From Paludibacteraceae bacterium (GTDB lineage: Bacteria; Bacteroidota; Bacteroidia; Bacteroidales; Paludibacteraceae), in the NCBI GenBank assembly GCA_017454915.1, contig JAFTCC010000009.1, positions 1-50,982 on the forward strand: 50,982 nucleotides of DNA, in the 5' to 3' direction. Position 1 is the first letter of the stretch, and each line of letters opens with the position of its first letter. A program made the position numbers and the translations under genes. Positions 17,482 through 26,869 of the stretch are shown here, one piece after another. The notes beneath the pieces were generated by a model that saw nothing but the letters and a program-made list of their open reading frames with translations, did no database searches and was not told where the DNA came from.

Positions 17482-18702
17482 ATGCCATCAGGCCGATTTT
17501 CACTTTGGATAGCATGGCGATACCTTTTTGCAAAAAAATCGCATAACGCCATCAACATACTAACCGCCATATCAGCAGCTACCATCGCTGTCGGTACGGC
17601 GGCTTTGGTATGCGTGCTGTCAGTAATGAATGGTTTCGAGGGGTTGGTGGAATCAATGTTTTCCGCTTTTGATGCAGAATTGAGAATTGAAAGTGCAGAA
17701 GGCAAGCGTATCGCACAATGTGACACGCTCATTCAAAATCTAAAAAAAATCGATGGAATAGCCATTATTTCGCCAACGATAGAAGAAACCGCACTCCTAA
17801 AATATGACGAGCGCCAAGAGCCGGCAATCTTGAAGGGCGTATCAGAAGACTACGAGCAACTGACAGACATCAGAAGTATAATTGTTGACGGCACTTACCG
17901 CGTCAAGAGCAATCAGACACAGTGGGTAATACTTGGAGCGGGACTGCAAATAAAACTCGGACTACTCCAACAATTTGGCGCCCCTCTAACAATATACTGC
18001 CCACGCCGCCAAGGCAGATTGAACACACTTCGGCCGGAGCAAAGCTTCAACCAAGCTGGCGTGCTGATGTCAGGCTCTTTTTCTGTGCAGCAAACCTCGT
18101 ACGATGACAGGTATGCCCTTATATCAATTGACTTGGCACGGGATATTTTTGAATACGACAGCACCGAGGTGACAGCCTTAGAAATACGGCTTAGGCCTGG
18201 TACCGCACTAACGGCCACACAGTCTAAAATCCGCCAATCCATCGGAGAAAACTATAAAGTTCTCAACCGATATGAGCAGCAATCTGATTTTTTCAGGATA
18301 ATGAAAATTGAGAAATGGCTCACTTTTCTGCTGCTGTCATTCATTCTGCTTATTGCAACCTTCAATGTGATTGGCTCACTTAGTATGCTGCGTATTGAGA
18401 AGACCCCTGATACTGCGACACTCCGTTTCCTTGGCGCTCCTCCACAGACAATACGCCGCATTTTCATCTATGAAGGATGGCTTATCACATTGCTCGGAGC
18501 AGGAGCCGGAATAGTGCTTGGAATAATAGTCTGCCTGATACAGCAACACTTTGGAATAATAACCTATGGTAACTCTGAAATGTTCATAGAGCAAGCCTAC
18601 CCTGTTGACATCCGCTTCGTGGATATGATTGCCACAGCGGCACTTGTGGCGGTATTAGGTTTCCTTTCGTCATTAGCAGCCAACTCACAAACAAAAAAAT
18701 AG
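17482..18702 (+). CDS. FtsX/LolE-like ABC transporter permease
   Basis: A 406-residue inner-membrane protein of the MacB/LolC/LolE permease family. One membrane helix near residues 20-45 (AINILTAISAATIAVGTAALV), a large periplasmic domain, then three helices in an FtsX domain (about 275-400) match the four-helix layout. In Gram-negatives LolC/E proteins release lipoproteins from the inner membrane. The ATPase is not adjacent, so the partner must come from elsewhere. The specific Lol role is inferred; the family is firm. Confidence 0.82.
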   Translation: MPSGRFSLWIAWRYLFAKKSHNAINILTAISAATIAVGTAALVCVLSVMNGFEGLVESMFSAFDAELRIESAEGKRIAQCDTLIQNLKKIDGIAIISPTIEETALLKYDERQEPAILKGVSEDYEQLTDIRSIIVDGTYRVKSNQTQWVILGAGLQIKLGLLQQFGAPLTIYCPRRQGRLNTLRPEQSFNQAGVLMSGSFSVQQTSYDDRYALISIDLARDIFEYDSTEVTALEIRLRPGTALTATQSKIRQSIGENYKVLNRYEQQSDFFRIMKIEKWLTFLLLSFILLIATFNVIGSLSMLRIEKTPDTATLRFLGAPPQTIRRIFIYEGWLITLLGAGAGIVLGIIVCLIQQHFGIITYGNSEMFIEQAYPVDIRFVDMIATAALVAVLGFLSSLAANSQTKK

Positions 18703-18708
18703 AACCAC

Positions 18709-19260
18709 ATGACATCGCGCTACACATTTTACGTATTTATGCTTATTGCTCTGCTCACCACTTCATGCCGCAAAAGGAACGAGCCTGCCGCGCCTGATGA
18801 GTTATCATCAGGAATTGCAATATATTATTCCGATTACTATAAAGACAAAGGCGTAGATGCACATGTTTGGGAAATGGAGTTCTACTCCGGAACAGTGGAG
18901 TCAACAGGCAACTCTTACAAGGGAACGGGTCAAATCCTCACATTCACAGATGTGTTCAGCCCTGCCCCCACATCAGACGCTATCCTTCACTACGGTACAT
19001 ATAAACTCACTGATAGCCACGAAGAATTTACTGCGATACCAGGGATGGAAAAGGATGGTTATGACCTTGGCGCATACTTGACAATAATGATAGACGGTCA
19101 AGTGTCGGGGATTGAGTACTTCACCGCCGGCTCCTTTGACATTCAACCAGCGCCTGACGACAGTATAGACATACATTTTGACTTGCAACGCCGTTCCGGC
19201 ACCATTTACCACAATCATTTCCGAGCCCCTTTGCCGCTATACACTGCCGTGACAGAATAA
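18709..19260 (+). CDS. Lipoprotein of unknown function
   Basis: A 183-residue envelope protein with a signal peptide ending in a lipobox (IALLTTSC, lipid Cys at 20). The mature part is acidic and aromatic, with short beta-strand stretches (GIAIYYSDYYKDK, WEMEFYSG, YLTIMIDGQVSG). I recognise no family. It lies 6 bases after the permease gene, so it is probably the last gene of the rubredoxin-led unit. The symmetrical terminator at 19349-19379 closes that unit. Confidence 0.7.
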   Translation: MTSRYTFYVFMLIALLTTSCRKRNEPAAPDELSSGIAIYYSDYYKDKGVDAHVWEMEFYSGTVESTGNSYKGTGQILTFTDVFSPAPTSDAILHYGTYKLTDSHEEFTAIPGMEKDGYDLGAYLTIMIDGQVSGIEYFTAGSFDIQPAPDDSIDIHFDLQRRSGTIYHNHFRAPLPLYTAVTE

Positions 19261-19348
19261 ATCGCAAATTCGTGTGCAAATAGCGGAACAACTTTTCACT
19301 ACGGTACTCATACAATAGCAGCAACGAGAGATTGACAATCCAATAAAT

Positions 19349-19379
19349 AACCGCCGTGAAGCAAATCTTCACGGCGGTT
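19349..19379. terminator. Bidirectional terminator between convergent genes
   Basis: A 13-base perfect stem (AACCGCCGTGAAG at 19349-19361 with 19367-19379) around a 5-base loop. It lies between the lipoprotein gene (plus, ends 19260) and the outer membrane protein gene (minus, ends 19435). The plus side has a T-rich tail. Confidence 0.85.
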
Positions 19380-19434
19380 ACTTTTGTATTTTCTCAAACG
19401 CTTAAAACTGATAAGGCATTTGATCAAAATGAGT

Positions 19435-20337
19435 TTAGAACATAAATGCAAGGTTCATATATATCGGCTTGTTTACTTTGATGTCTACGCCAAATTTCTT
19501 CATCATTCCGAATTGACCGCCCACATCAAGTCGCAAGAACTTATACTGCAGGCCACCACCGATGCCCCAAAGGCAATTGAAACCTTCCCATTTGTCGGAC
19601 ATTACATCTTTGCCATACAAATTTTCGCTTTTTTCTCCTTGGGCCTCTTCAAATGCATAAACACCAAAGTCAAACACTGGACCAGTGTAAATCATCAGGC
19701 TGAAGTTACGCACCACCTCCATGCGGAACGACAATTGGAGCGGAACAGAAAAATCGAAGTCGTGGAGATTGGCCTCAAAAGTAGAATAGTCCCCCTCTGC
19801 TTCAAATTTTTCGTGATAATACTCGAAAATAAATCCGGTGCGCAGTCCTATGCCGTATTTGAACGTCGGGTTCGCAAGGAATCCAAAGTTAAAGCCGTGA
19901 GTCATATTTTTCTCATCTCCTCCAAGTAATTGCCCAAAAGACCCTTTCGCATTCTCATTTTTGAACTGTTTCGTGGTCCATCCCATTGTGAGACCGAAAT
20001 CACGTTTCTCTGAAGGCTCAAAACGCCATGATTTGTTGCGCTCTACAGGCTGGCTTGCAAGGCTTTCAGAATACACAGTTTCATTGCGCACAGGCTGGGC
20101 CGCAGGCTGGTTATATACCTGTACATCACCATTTTCATAAATGATGGTGTTGATTTGCGATGTCTTGGTGGAGTAGGTCGGACCGTCAAGGTTATTAGTT
20201 TTTTTGTACTTGATTTCGATGTCGCTCACTTCAAGAATTTTGGCATTAATTTTTTCTGAATTTCGCATCACAATAATGTCGTCAGCGCTTGCCATCATTG
20301 TACACATCGCCAAAAGTGCTAAAACAATTTTTTTCAT
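19435..20337 (-). CDS. Outer membrane beta-barrel protein
   Basis: A 300-residue protein with a signal peptide (KIVLALLAMCTMMASA). Residues 20-75 form a small domain common in Bacteroidetes (DDIIVMRNSEKINAKILEV, then TIIYENGDVQVY). A polar linker follows, then a barrel of alternating strands from about residue 110 (FGLTMGWTTK, FGFLANPTFKYGIGLRTG, GGLQYKFLRLDVGGQFG) ending in Phe. The final Phe is the usual mark of outer membrane barrels. Function unknown; structural or transport roles are both possible. Confidence 0.78.
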   Translation of the reverse strand: MKKIVLALLAMCTMMASADDIIVMRNSEKINAKILEVSDIEIKYKKTNNLDGPTYSTKTSQINTIIYENGDVQVYNQPAAQPVRNETVYSESLASQPVERNKSWRFEPSEKRDFGLTMGWTTKQFKNENAKGSFGQLLGGDEKNMTHGFNFGFLANPTFKYGIGLRTGFIFEYYHEKFEAEGDYSTFEANLHDFDFSVPLQLSFRMEVVRNFSLMIYTGPVFDFGVYAFEEAQGEKSENLYGKDVMSDKWEGFNCLWGIGGGLQYKFLRLDVGGQFGMMKKFGVDIKVNKPIYMNLAFMF

Positions 20338-20650
20338 TTTTCTGTTTATTTATTTATTAAACATTATCGTTGCGGAAAAGCCTTTTCAAAAGTACAGACA
20401 TAATAAGTGCGGGCTTTTCCTTTTAATAGCTACTTGGTAATCTCAGGCTTCCACACCCACTACTTCCAAGTACACAGAAAATGCCCACACTTGCATGTGA
20501 ACGTTCCGCGCAAATTAAGAAAGTAGTTAAAATTGTGGAAGATTGAGATTATCTTAAATGCGAAAAACGCTATATTATGTCATTCAATTTTTTTTTAATC
20601 CATAGGCAAATTGTGTTAAGTGTTATTTTATATGTCTTTTACAATGATTA
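20338..20650. other. Intergenic region upstream of the barrel gene
   Basis: 313 bases without a gene. A possible -7 box for the barrel gene lies at 20387-20394. TACTTGG (20431-20437) and its complement (20466-20472) form a 7-base inverted repeat with a 28-base gap that could be an operator. The right half is AT-rich with no clear ackA terminator. Confidence 0.5.
20387..20394 (-). promoter_or_regulatory. -7 element of the outer membrane barrel gene
   Basis: TACTTTTG on the minus strand, 50 bases before the start codon. No convincing -33 TTG at the expected distance. Confidence 0.4.
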
Positions 20651-21847
20651 TTATTTTACCAGTGCGAGAGTGTCGGAGGCTATCATGAGTTCCTCATCTG
20701 TCGGTATCACGCAGAGTGTAACCCTGCTGTCTGCGGCTGATATGATGGCTTCTTCACCCCTCAGTCCTGTGTTTTTAGACTTGTCGAGTTTTATGCCCAT
20801 AAATTCGAGCCCTTTCACAGCCTCTTCTCTGCATTGCCACTGATTTTCGCCCACACCGCCGGTGAAGAGTATGATGTCAACTCCTCCCATAGCAGCTGCG
20901 TACGCTCCTATATACTTGCGGATGCGGTAGAAATACATAGCCAGTGCGAGTTCTGCACGCTTGTTTCCGCTCTTGACGGCTGTTTCAATCTCGCGCATAT
21001 CGCTGCTAACGCCCGAAATACCCAGCACACCTGATTTTTTGTTAAGCAAATTGCTAACGCCTTGAGCGTCAAGATGCTCTTTCTCCATCAGGAAACTTAT
21101 GGCTCCGCCATCCACGTCGCCTGAACGAGTGCCCATCATAAGACCCTCAAGCGGTGTGAGTCCCATTGAGGTGTCAACACATTTACCGTGGTCCACCGCG
21201 GCAATTGACGCTCCGTTGCCTATATGGCAGGTGATGATTTTCTTATCTTTAATGTCCACTCCAAGAAAATCGCACACGCGCTGTGAAACATAGCGGTGGC
21301 TCGTGCCGTGGAAACCATAGCGGCGGATACGGTATTTCTCATAATACTCGTATGGCAGAGCATACATGTAAGCATAGTCTGGCATGGTCTGGTGGAATGC
21401 TGTGTCAAACACGCCAACCTGCGGAAGGTTGGGAAGCAGTTTGGTGACAGCGTCGATACCTTTGCGGTTGGCAGGATTATGAAGCGGTGCAAGGTCATTG
21501 CAAGCCTCAAAAGCCTTGAGAACTTCATCGGTCAAGACAACAGACTGGGAGAAACGCTCTCCGCCATGAACCATACGATGACCTACAGCATCCAACTCAT
21601 TAAGGCTTTTGAGTGCCCCGTATTCGGAGTTGGTGAGAGCATCGAAAATCATCTGAACACCTTTAGTGTGTTCTGGAATTGAATCCTCTATTACTTTCTT
21701 TTCGCCGTTGGGTAACGTCAATTTCAGAAACGCTCCTGGGAGGCCAATTTTCTCTATGCCGCCTTGAGCCAAAACAGAGTTATCAGACATATCGAACAGT
21801 TTGTACTTGATAGACGAACTGCCGCAGTTTAATACAAGAATTTTCAT
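20651..21847 (-). CDS. ackA: Acetate kinase
   Basis: Converts acetyl phosphate and ADP to acetate and ATP, the energy-yielding end of acetate fermentation; cytosolic. At 398 residues it is full length. The N-terminal phosphate motif is VLNCGSSSIKYKL, and further marks are HRMVHGG, FDTAFHQTMP, RYGFHGTSH, the ATP-binding HIGNGAS and FTGGVGENQ. It follows pta by 24 bases, and the pair runs acetyl-CoA to acetate. Confidence 0.97.
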   Translation of the reverse strand: MKILVLNCGSSSIKYKLFDMSDNSVLAQGGIEKIGLPGAFLKLTLPNGEKKVIEDSIPEHTKGVQMIFDALTNSEYGALKSLNELDAVGHRMVHGGERFSQSVVLTDEVLKAFEACNDLAPLHNPANRKGIDAVTKLLPNLPQVGVFDTAFHQTMPDYAYMYALPYEYYEKYRIRRYGFHGTSHRYVSQRVCDFLGVDIKDKKIITCHIGNGASIAAVDHGKCVDTSMGLTPLEGLMMGTRSGDVDGGAISFLMEKEHLDAQGVSNLLNKKSGVLGISGVSSDMREIETAVKSGNKRAELALAMYFYRIRKYIGAYAAAMGGVDIILFTGGVGENQWQCREEAVKGLEFMGIKLDKSKNTGLRGEEAIISAADSRVTLCVIPTDEELMIASDTLALVK

Positions 21848-21871
21848 GGTGTTTATTATGTTTATTTACAT

Positions 21872-22867
21872 TTACATTGCCTGATTAGCTGTGATGGCAA
21901 TCATTTTTATAATGTCGTCCACGCAGCATCCGCGGCTGAGGTCGTTGACAGGTGCGGCTATGCCCTGAAGGATTGGTCCCACGGCTGCTGCTCCAGAAAA
22001 ACGTTCAACGAGTTTATAACCAATGTTACCTGCCTGCAAGTCTGGGAACACGAGCACGTTTGCTTTTCCTGCCACAGGTGAGCCAGGAGCTTTTGATTGC
22101 CCTACAGACGGAATGAGAGAAGCGTCAGCCTGCAATTCACCGTCAAGCATCAGGTCTGGTGCCATTTCTTTGGCAAGTTTTGTCGCCTCCACAACTTTGT
22201 CAACAAGTTCGTGCTTTGCCGAGCCTTTTGACGAGAAACTGAGCATAGCGACACGCGGCTCGTATCCGCAAATTTTGCGTGCGGTATCAGCCGTGCTGAC
22301 AGCTATCTGAGCAAGTTCGGCAGCGGTTGGGCATGGATTAACAGCGCAGTCGGCAAAAACAAGCAAGCCGTCCTCACCAAGGTGCTTAGCTGGCGTAAAC
22401 ATGAGTAGTGCGCCGCTAACAACAGAAATACCCGGTTTTGTCTTGATGATTTGGAACGCTGGACGCAGTGTATTGCCGGTGGTATTGCGCGCACCCGCGA
22501 GTTCACCATCCGCATCACCACTTTTTATCATCAGGCAGCCTGTATATAGCGGATTTTTTGCCAAGTCCTTTGCCTGCTCTTCGGTCATTCCTTTAGCTTT
22601 GCGCAGTTCGTAGAGCAAATTGGCATATTGCTCCATCTTGGGATCGGTTTCAGGATTGAAAATCACAGCCTTTTCGATATGCTCGAATCCCTTTTCAGCT
22701 GCCATTTTCTTGATTACCATAGGGTCGCCAATGAGGATTAGGTCGGCAATGCTTTCTTTCAGAACATGGTTAGCGGCTTCCAGAGTACGCGGTTCATCAC
22801 CTTCGGGAAGCACAATGCGGCGCTTATTTTGCTTGGCGCGCTCAATAATTTGTTGCATTAAATCCAT
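21872..22867 (-). CDS. pta: Phosphate acetyltransferase
   Basis: Converts acetyl-CoA and phosphate to acetyl phosphate. The 331 residues correspond to the catalytic Pta domain alone, without the DRTGG/N-terminal regions of long forms such as E. coli Pta. Motifs include IVLPEGDEPRTLEAA at the start, the AGARNTTGNTLRPA segment, and the C-terminal VFPDLQAGNIGYKLVERF with GPILQG. Encoded upstream of ackA in the usual order, and 36 bases after the PepSY-like gene, with which it may share a transcript. Confidence 0.96.
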   Translation of the reverse strand: MDLMQQIIERAKQNKRRIVLPEGDEPRTLEAANHVLKESIADLILIGDPMVIKKMAAEKGFEHIEKAVIFNPETDPKMEQYANLLYELRKAKGMTEEQAKDLAKNPLYTGCLMIKSGDADGELAGARNTTGNTLRPAFQIIKTKPGISVVSGALLMFTPAKHLGEDGLLVFADCAVNPCPTAAELAQIAVSTADTARKICGYEPRVAMLSFSSKGSAKHELVDKVVEATKLAKEMAPDLMLDGELQADASLIPSVGQSKAPGSPVAGKANVLVFPDLQAGNIGYKLVERFSGAAAVGPILQGIAAPVNDLSRGCCVDDIIKMIAITANQAM

Positions 22868-22903
22868 AGTAGAAGATATTCTTAATGTTAAGATGAATCG
22901 TTG

Positions 22904-23338
22904 TTAATCGTCTATATTTTGGAACTGGTATTTTTTGTTAAATCTAAGTTCCAAGCCATTATTGAGTTCGGCTTTGAAACCTCTGTCGTCATGCCCCCAC
23001 TCTTGTACATAAGCATTAGGGAACGTGGCTTTGACGTATGTTAAGACGGGCTGCGGCAACAATGCTTCGGGAACAGGATTTAGTTGGCAGTCAACTTTTT
23101 TGAGTTCGCCATCGCTAAAGAAGTCCAATTCAGAGCCATCGGCAAGGCGCACCTCATACTCTACTTTCCAGTCTTGCTCCTTGAGAACAAGCACAATATC
23201 AGAAGCTTTGAAATGCTGGTTAATCACGTTTTGAGCGGGTTGAGGCAATTGAGCAAAAGTTATGACCTCTTTCTTGTCGGCACATGCGTTAATGCTGACG
23301 AGCAGTGCCGTTACGATAAAATAAAAAAACCTTTTCAT
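22904..23338 (-). CDS. PepSY-like (DUF2874) periplasmic protein
   Basis: A 144-residue exported protein with an N-terminal signal (FIVTALLVSINACA). The mature part contains two PepSY-like units: the first with LPQPAQNVINQHF and WKVEYEVRLADGSELDF, the second with LLPQPVLTYVKATFP and the matching strand FKAELNNGLELRF. Such proteins are abundant in Bacteroidetes periplasm and are thought to bind or inhibit; no activity is assigned. A consensus promoter at 23404-23434 serves it and perhaps pta-ackA. Confidence 0.8.
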   Translation of the reverse strand: MKRFFYFIVTALLVSINACADKKEVITFAQLPQPAQNVINQHFKASDIVLVLKEQDWKVEYEVRLADGSELDFFSDGELKKVDCQLNPVPEALLPQPVLTYVKATFPNAYVQEWGHDDRGFKAELNNGLELRFNKKYQFQNIDD

Positions 23339-23403
23339 AGCGAAATTAATTTGAATTGTTATTACGTTCGTTTAATTGAGTGGTTTTTGTCTGATTTCAA
23401 AAG

Positions 23404-23434
23404 CAAATTTACGAAAAAAAATTAAACTAAGCAA
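23404..23434 (-). promoter_or_regulatory. Promoter of the PepSY-like gene
   Basis: TTG (23434-23432), 20 bases, TAAATTTG (23411-23404) on the minus strand. The -33 element lies inside the last codons of the ABC permease gene, so this unit starts within its neighbour's end. Confidence 0.65.
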
Positions 23435-24186
23435 TTACGCTTGAAATATCTGCATCCGACTGCAATCAGCGCCATGCAAGTTAATATCAAAATTACTGCC
23501 GACAAAATTTGCAAATAAATCCCTGTATTAACCCCCGCCCCAAACATCAGGGGTGATGTGAGCGGAAACATGGCAAAAAAATCCGACTGCATGGTTCCGG
23601 GATTAGCAATAGCATAAATTGAAGCATTCAAAGCAATAACCGATATGACAGAGATAAAAAGTGTTATGGCTTGTGATGCGTTTTCACTTGACACATATAC
23701 GCCTGCAATGGCGAATAGTGACGCATATATCACATAACCGCCCAGCATCCACAAAACAGATGTCACGCCAATGCCTAAAACATCTAAATCAAAGCCAACA
23801 CAGCATGCCGCCGTAAGCCAAATCGCCAACTGCGTCAACGCCACAAGTCCGATTGCCACTATTTGCCCAACCACAATTTCCCATGGCTTAATGCTCATTA
23901 GCAGCAGTTCGACGACGCGCTGTCGCCTCACGATTGCCACAGACCTCATAGTCTGCACACCATAAAAAAACACGAACAGAAAAAGCGCTGAAGCAAATAA
24001 AATCAGATAAACTCCGCCTAAATCAACACCTGCCGCCTCTTCGCCAACTGGAGCAAACTCATACTGCGGCATAAAGAGTTTGCATAGCCAAAGAGCCACT
24101 GGCGTCAATAGCGTTACAAGCCAAAACGCAACACTGGACATCCTGACTTGGTATTCACGCATGATATAGAGGACAAAAGGCCGCAT
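23422..24186 (-). CDS. ABC-2 type transporter permease
   Basis: A 254-residue integral membrane protein with about six hydrophobic segments, an N-terminal cytoplasmic start (MRPFVLYIMREYQVRMSS) and the pattern of ABC-2/NatB-type export permeases. It has the RRQRVVELLLMSIKPWEI loop that such permeases use to contact the ATPase. The ATPase gene is directly upstream, 14 bases away. The substrate is unknown; the NatAB comparison is by architecture only. Confidence 0.82.
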   Translation of the reverse strand: MRPFVLYIMREYQVRMSSVAFWLVTLLTPVALWLCKLFMPQYEFAPVGEEAAGVDLGGVYLILFASALFLFVFFYGVQTMRSVAIVRRQRVVELLLMSIKPWEIVVGQIVAIGLVALTQLAIWLTAACCVGFDLDVLGIGVTSVLWMLGGYVIYASLFAIAGVYVSSENASQAITLFISVISVIALNASIYAIANPGTMQSDFFAMFPLTSPLMFGAGVNTGIYLQILSAVILILTCMALIAVGCRYFKRNCLV

Positions 24187-24200
24187 TGGTTAAGTCTATT

Positions 24201-24860
24201 TTATAGCATCGACAAAATCTGTTGCTCTGTGATACCCATAATGCCTCCCTCAAAAGTTACCTTCCCTTGACGGAGAATTACATATTTATTGCATAATCTT
24301 GCTGCATCGTCAAGATTATGCGTAGAAAGCACTATTGTCTTTCCTTGCTGGCTCAAACTGCTTATTATTTCCCTGATTCGCATAGAATGCAATGGGTCAA
24401 GTCCCGACATTGGCTCATCAAGAAGCAGTAAATCGGGGTCATGCACTACAGAAGCAATAAACTGTATTTTTTGCGCCATCCCTTTTGACAATTGGCTTAT
24501 TTTTTTGTTTTTCCATTCTGAAGCCTCTAACTTATCAAGCCAATAAACGACGTTTTCAACGGCATTTTTTTTCTTCAAACCATTCAATTGGGCAAAAAAA
24601 ACGAGTTGTTCGCCAACTTGTTGGTCGGCAAACAACCCTCTTTGTTCCGGCAGGTATCCTATCTTGCAATGACTCTGGCTGAAATTCACGTTTCCATCGA
24701 AGTTATCTATCAGTCCTGCCACAATTCTGAGTAATGTGGTTTTTCCTGCCCCATTAGCTCCTAACAATCCGGTTACCTCTCCTTGAACTAATTTGCAGTT
24801 GACATTTGACAACGCTATGTTTTTGCCATAGCGCATTGTTATGTCATTGATGCAAATCAT
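24201..24860 (-). CDS. ABC transporter ATP-binding protein
   Basis: A 219-residue nucleotide-binding subunit partnering the ABC-2 permease. Walker A is GANGAGKTTLL (about residues 34-44), the Q-loop lies in IGYLPEQRGLF, the signature is LSKGMAQKIQ, Walker B is LLLLDEPMSGLD and the switch His is in STHNLDDA. Its start overlaps the stop of the TonB-like gene by 4 bases, so this exporter is translationally coupled to the energy-transduction genes. Confidence 0.9.
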   Translation of the reverse strand: MICINDITMRYGKNIALSNVNCKLVQGEVTGLLGANGAGKTTLLRIVAGLIDNFDGNVNFSQSHCKIGYLPEQRGLFADQQVGEQLVFFAQLNGLKKKNAVENVVYWLDKLEASEWKNKKISQLSKGMAQKIQFIASVVHDPDLLLLDEPMSGLDPLHSMRIREIISSLSQQGKTIVLSTHNLDDAARLCNKYVILRQGKVTFEGGIMGITEQQILSML

Positions 24861-25693
24861 CTGAGATTGAAGTTGTAGGTTATCGTTCCAGACGCTTCAC
24901 CTTCTCCTGATGAATACTTTGATGCTTTAGCTGCAGCGATGCAGGCATTGATAAGCGTTGCGTCACTGATAGTAGTACCAGCCGCGCGTTTTGCATCTAT
25001 CACCTTGCCATTAGAGTCAACGCGCACATTTATAATAATTTTGCCTTCAACGTTCTGATTATACGATGGTTTCTGTAGCGAGAGATTTTTTCTTCCTGCC
25101 ACATTTGTTCCAATTCCATTGCCTATGCCGGTGCCGGTTCTTCCTTTTCCTGCTGGATTACCTTCATGCCCATCGCCTGATGTGGTGCCGGAACCCGTAC
25201 CTGAGCCTGTGCCTGAACCCGTGCCATCGGTGTTTTTTCCGAACAGACCGCCCATCATGCTTTGGGCTTTGTCGGTTTTCTCTTTTTCTTGTTTTTTCCT
25301 TTCGGCCTCAGCAGCCTCTTTTGCCTTTTGCTCCGCTATCAGTCTTTCCTGCTCCTTTCTCTGTCTTTCTCTCTCTAACGCCTCTTCTCTCGCTTTCTGT
25401 TTAGCTTGTTCCCTTATCGCAATAGTCTCTTCGTCCTCTTGCGTGATAACATCGTTATTGCTTGATGCAGAAGGCTCTTGAGGCACAGGTGTAACTTCGG
25501 GAGGCAAATTGCTTTCGCCGGTCAACTCGCCCGCATCACCTCCACCAAAATCAGTGTCACCGAATGCCACTTCAACACCTTCATCCTCTTCAGGGAAATG
25601 CAGGCTCATATAGGTGAATAGCAGTATCAGTATGATAATGATGCAGGTATTAACGCTACCGACGATACCGTATGTCTGTGATTTTCTGCTCAT
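24857..25693 (-). CDS. tonB: TonB/TolA-like energy transducer
   Basis: A 278-residue periplasm-spanning protein. An N-terminal membrane helix (about residues 12-32) is followed by an acidic and Pro-rich stretch, a long charged helix rich in Glu, Lys, Arg and Ala (about 92-145, TolA-like), a Gly/Thr/Ser repeat (GTGSGTGSGT) and a C-terminal TonB fold (SYNQNVEGKIIINVRVDSNG, then the VIDAKRAAGTT strand). It links proton-driven ExbB-ExbD motion to outer membrane receptors. It overlaps exbD by 4 bases upstream and the ABC ATPase gene downstream. Confidence 0.85.
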   Translation of the reverse strand: MSRKSQTYGIVGSVNTCIIIILILLFTYMSLHFPEEDEGVEVAFGDTDFGGGDAGELTGESNLPPEVTPVPQEPSASSNNDVITQEDEETIAIREQAKQKAREEALERERQRKEQERLIAEQKAKEAAEAERKKQEKEKTDKAQSMMGGLFGKNTDGTGSGTGSGTGSGTTSGDGHEGNPAGKGRTGTGIGNGIGTNVAGRKNLSLQKPSYNQNVEGKIIINVRVDSNGKVIDAKRAAGTTISDATLINACIAAAKASKYSSGEGEASGTITYNFNLR

Positions 25694-26103
25694 TTTGAAT
25701 TTTTGGTGGCAATGACTAATTTCATTTTGTGCTGGTTGGCAATATCAATTACGTTCACAACTTCCCTGTATGCCACATCCCTGTCGGCATGCAGCGCAAT
25801 ATACGTTGTGCTGTCCAGACTTACGATGCCCGATAGGTATTCCTCAAGATTTTCCGCCTCAATCTGTTGCGGTTTTTTCTTGCCAAGGGCAACGAAATAC
25901 TTGCCCTCGTTATCAATGGAAACCTTCGCCACCACAGGGTGCGTAGTTGTTTTGCTGCGACTCTGCGGAAGATTGATTTTAACATCGTTAGGCGAAGCCA
26001 TCGTACTTGCTAAAATAAAGAACAGCAACAACAGGAAAATCAAGTCCGTCATCGAACTCATGTTGAATCCTGCCTCAATATGGTTTCTGCTTTTGATTGC
26101 CAT
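25690..26103 (-). CDS. exbD: ExbD/TolR-type biopolymer transporter
   Basis: A 137-residue inner-membrane protein with one N-terminal helix (about residues 16-38). The helix contains the proton-carrying Asp in SSMTDLIFLLLLFFIL. A periplasmic domain follows with the family pattern NDVKINLPQS and VALHADRDVAYREVVNVID. It works with ExbB and TonB to energise the outer membrane; exbB is 33 bases upstream. Confidence 0.92.
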   Translation of the reverse strand: MAIKSRNHIEAGFNMSSMTDLIFLLLLFFILASTMASPNDVKINLPQSRSKTTTHPVVAKVSIDNEGKYFVALGKKKPQQIEAENLEEYLSGIVSLDSTTYIALHADRDVAYREVVNVIDIANQHKMKLVIATKNSK

Positions 26104-26136
26104 AGTCTTTATGTAGTATAAAATTGTGCTATTTTA

Positions 26137-26841
26137 TTAAACAGGCTCGTTGAGCAGGTCCATGAATTCCATGGTCCTTGATTCGAGCAGGCTAATGACC
26201 TCTTGTATTCTTGCGGTGAGGTAGTTGTATGCGAAATAAGCGCAAATGCCGACCAAAAGTCCTCCCACGGTCGTTACCATGGCTTGGTACATGCCTTCTG
26301 ACAGTGTGCTTATGTCTATCGTTCCGCCGCCGGTTGATGCCATATTATAGAATGTGCTGACCATACCAGTAACCGTTCCAAGAAATCCGAGCATAGGCGC
26401 GCCTCCTGATATAGTGGCCATGATGACCATGCCCTTTTCGAGTTTCTGCACTTCGATGTTACCTACATTTTCAATTGCTACGAGTACATCACTCATGGGT
26501 CGTCCTATTCGGCTTATACCTTTTTCCACCATGTGCGCCGAAGGGGTGTCAGTTTCATGGCAAAGGGCTATTGCTGAATCAATCTTACCATCATGGATAT
26601 AGTCCTTGATCCTGTTCATGAAGCTTTTATCCTCTTGCCTTGCTTTTTTGAGCGTAACGAGTCGCTCTATGAAAAGATAGACAGCAAAGGCGAACATTAG
26701 GGCCAAAACAATCATAATAGGACCGCCATATTGGGCCATGGTCCATAAGTTCATCGGTTCAACAGTTTCGACAGCTTCTGGCGCTGCCTGCGGTACGCTC
26801 GCAAGTTCTTCTGCGGCTTGTTGAATAAGCAGGAAATTCAT
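26137..26841 (-). CDS. exbB: ExbB/TolQ/MotA-family proton channel
   Basis: A 234-residue inner-membrane protein with three hydrophobic helices: about residues 35-60, 130-160 and 180-200. The family pattern is clear in the second and third (GGAPMLGFLGTVTGMVSTFYNMA and LVGICAYFAYNYL, with GMYQAMVTTVGGL between them). It forms the proton channel with ExbD. It lies 28 bases after pdxJ, so it could be carried on the aroE-pdxJ transcript or have a weak promoter of its own. Confidence 0.92.
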   Translation of the reverse strand: MNFLLIQQAAEELASVPQAAPEAVETVEPMNLWTMAQYGGPIMIVLALMFAFAVYLFIERLVTLKKARQEDKSFMNRIKDYIHDGKIDSAIALCHETDTPSAHMVEKGISRIGRPMSDVLVAIENVGNIEVQKLEKGMVIMATISGGAPMLGFLGTVTGMVSTFYNMASTGGGTIDISTLSEGMYQAMVTTVGGLLVGICAYFAYNYLTARIQEVISLLESRTMEFMDLLNEPV

Positions 26842-26869
26842 AGTTTTTATTATTTAACAAAAAATTAAA

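Noticed and set aside
19384..19929. Plus-strand open frame of 181 codons
   Set aside because: Antisense to the outer membrane barrel gene, which has a signal peptide and barrel pattern; the frame starts in the terminator tail.
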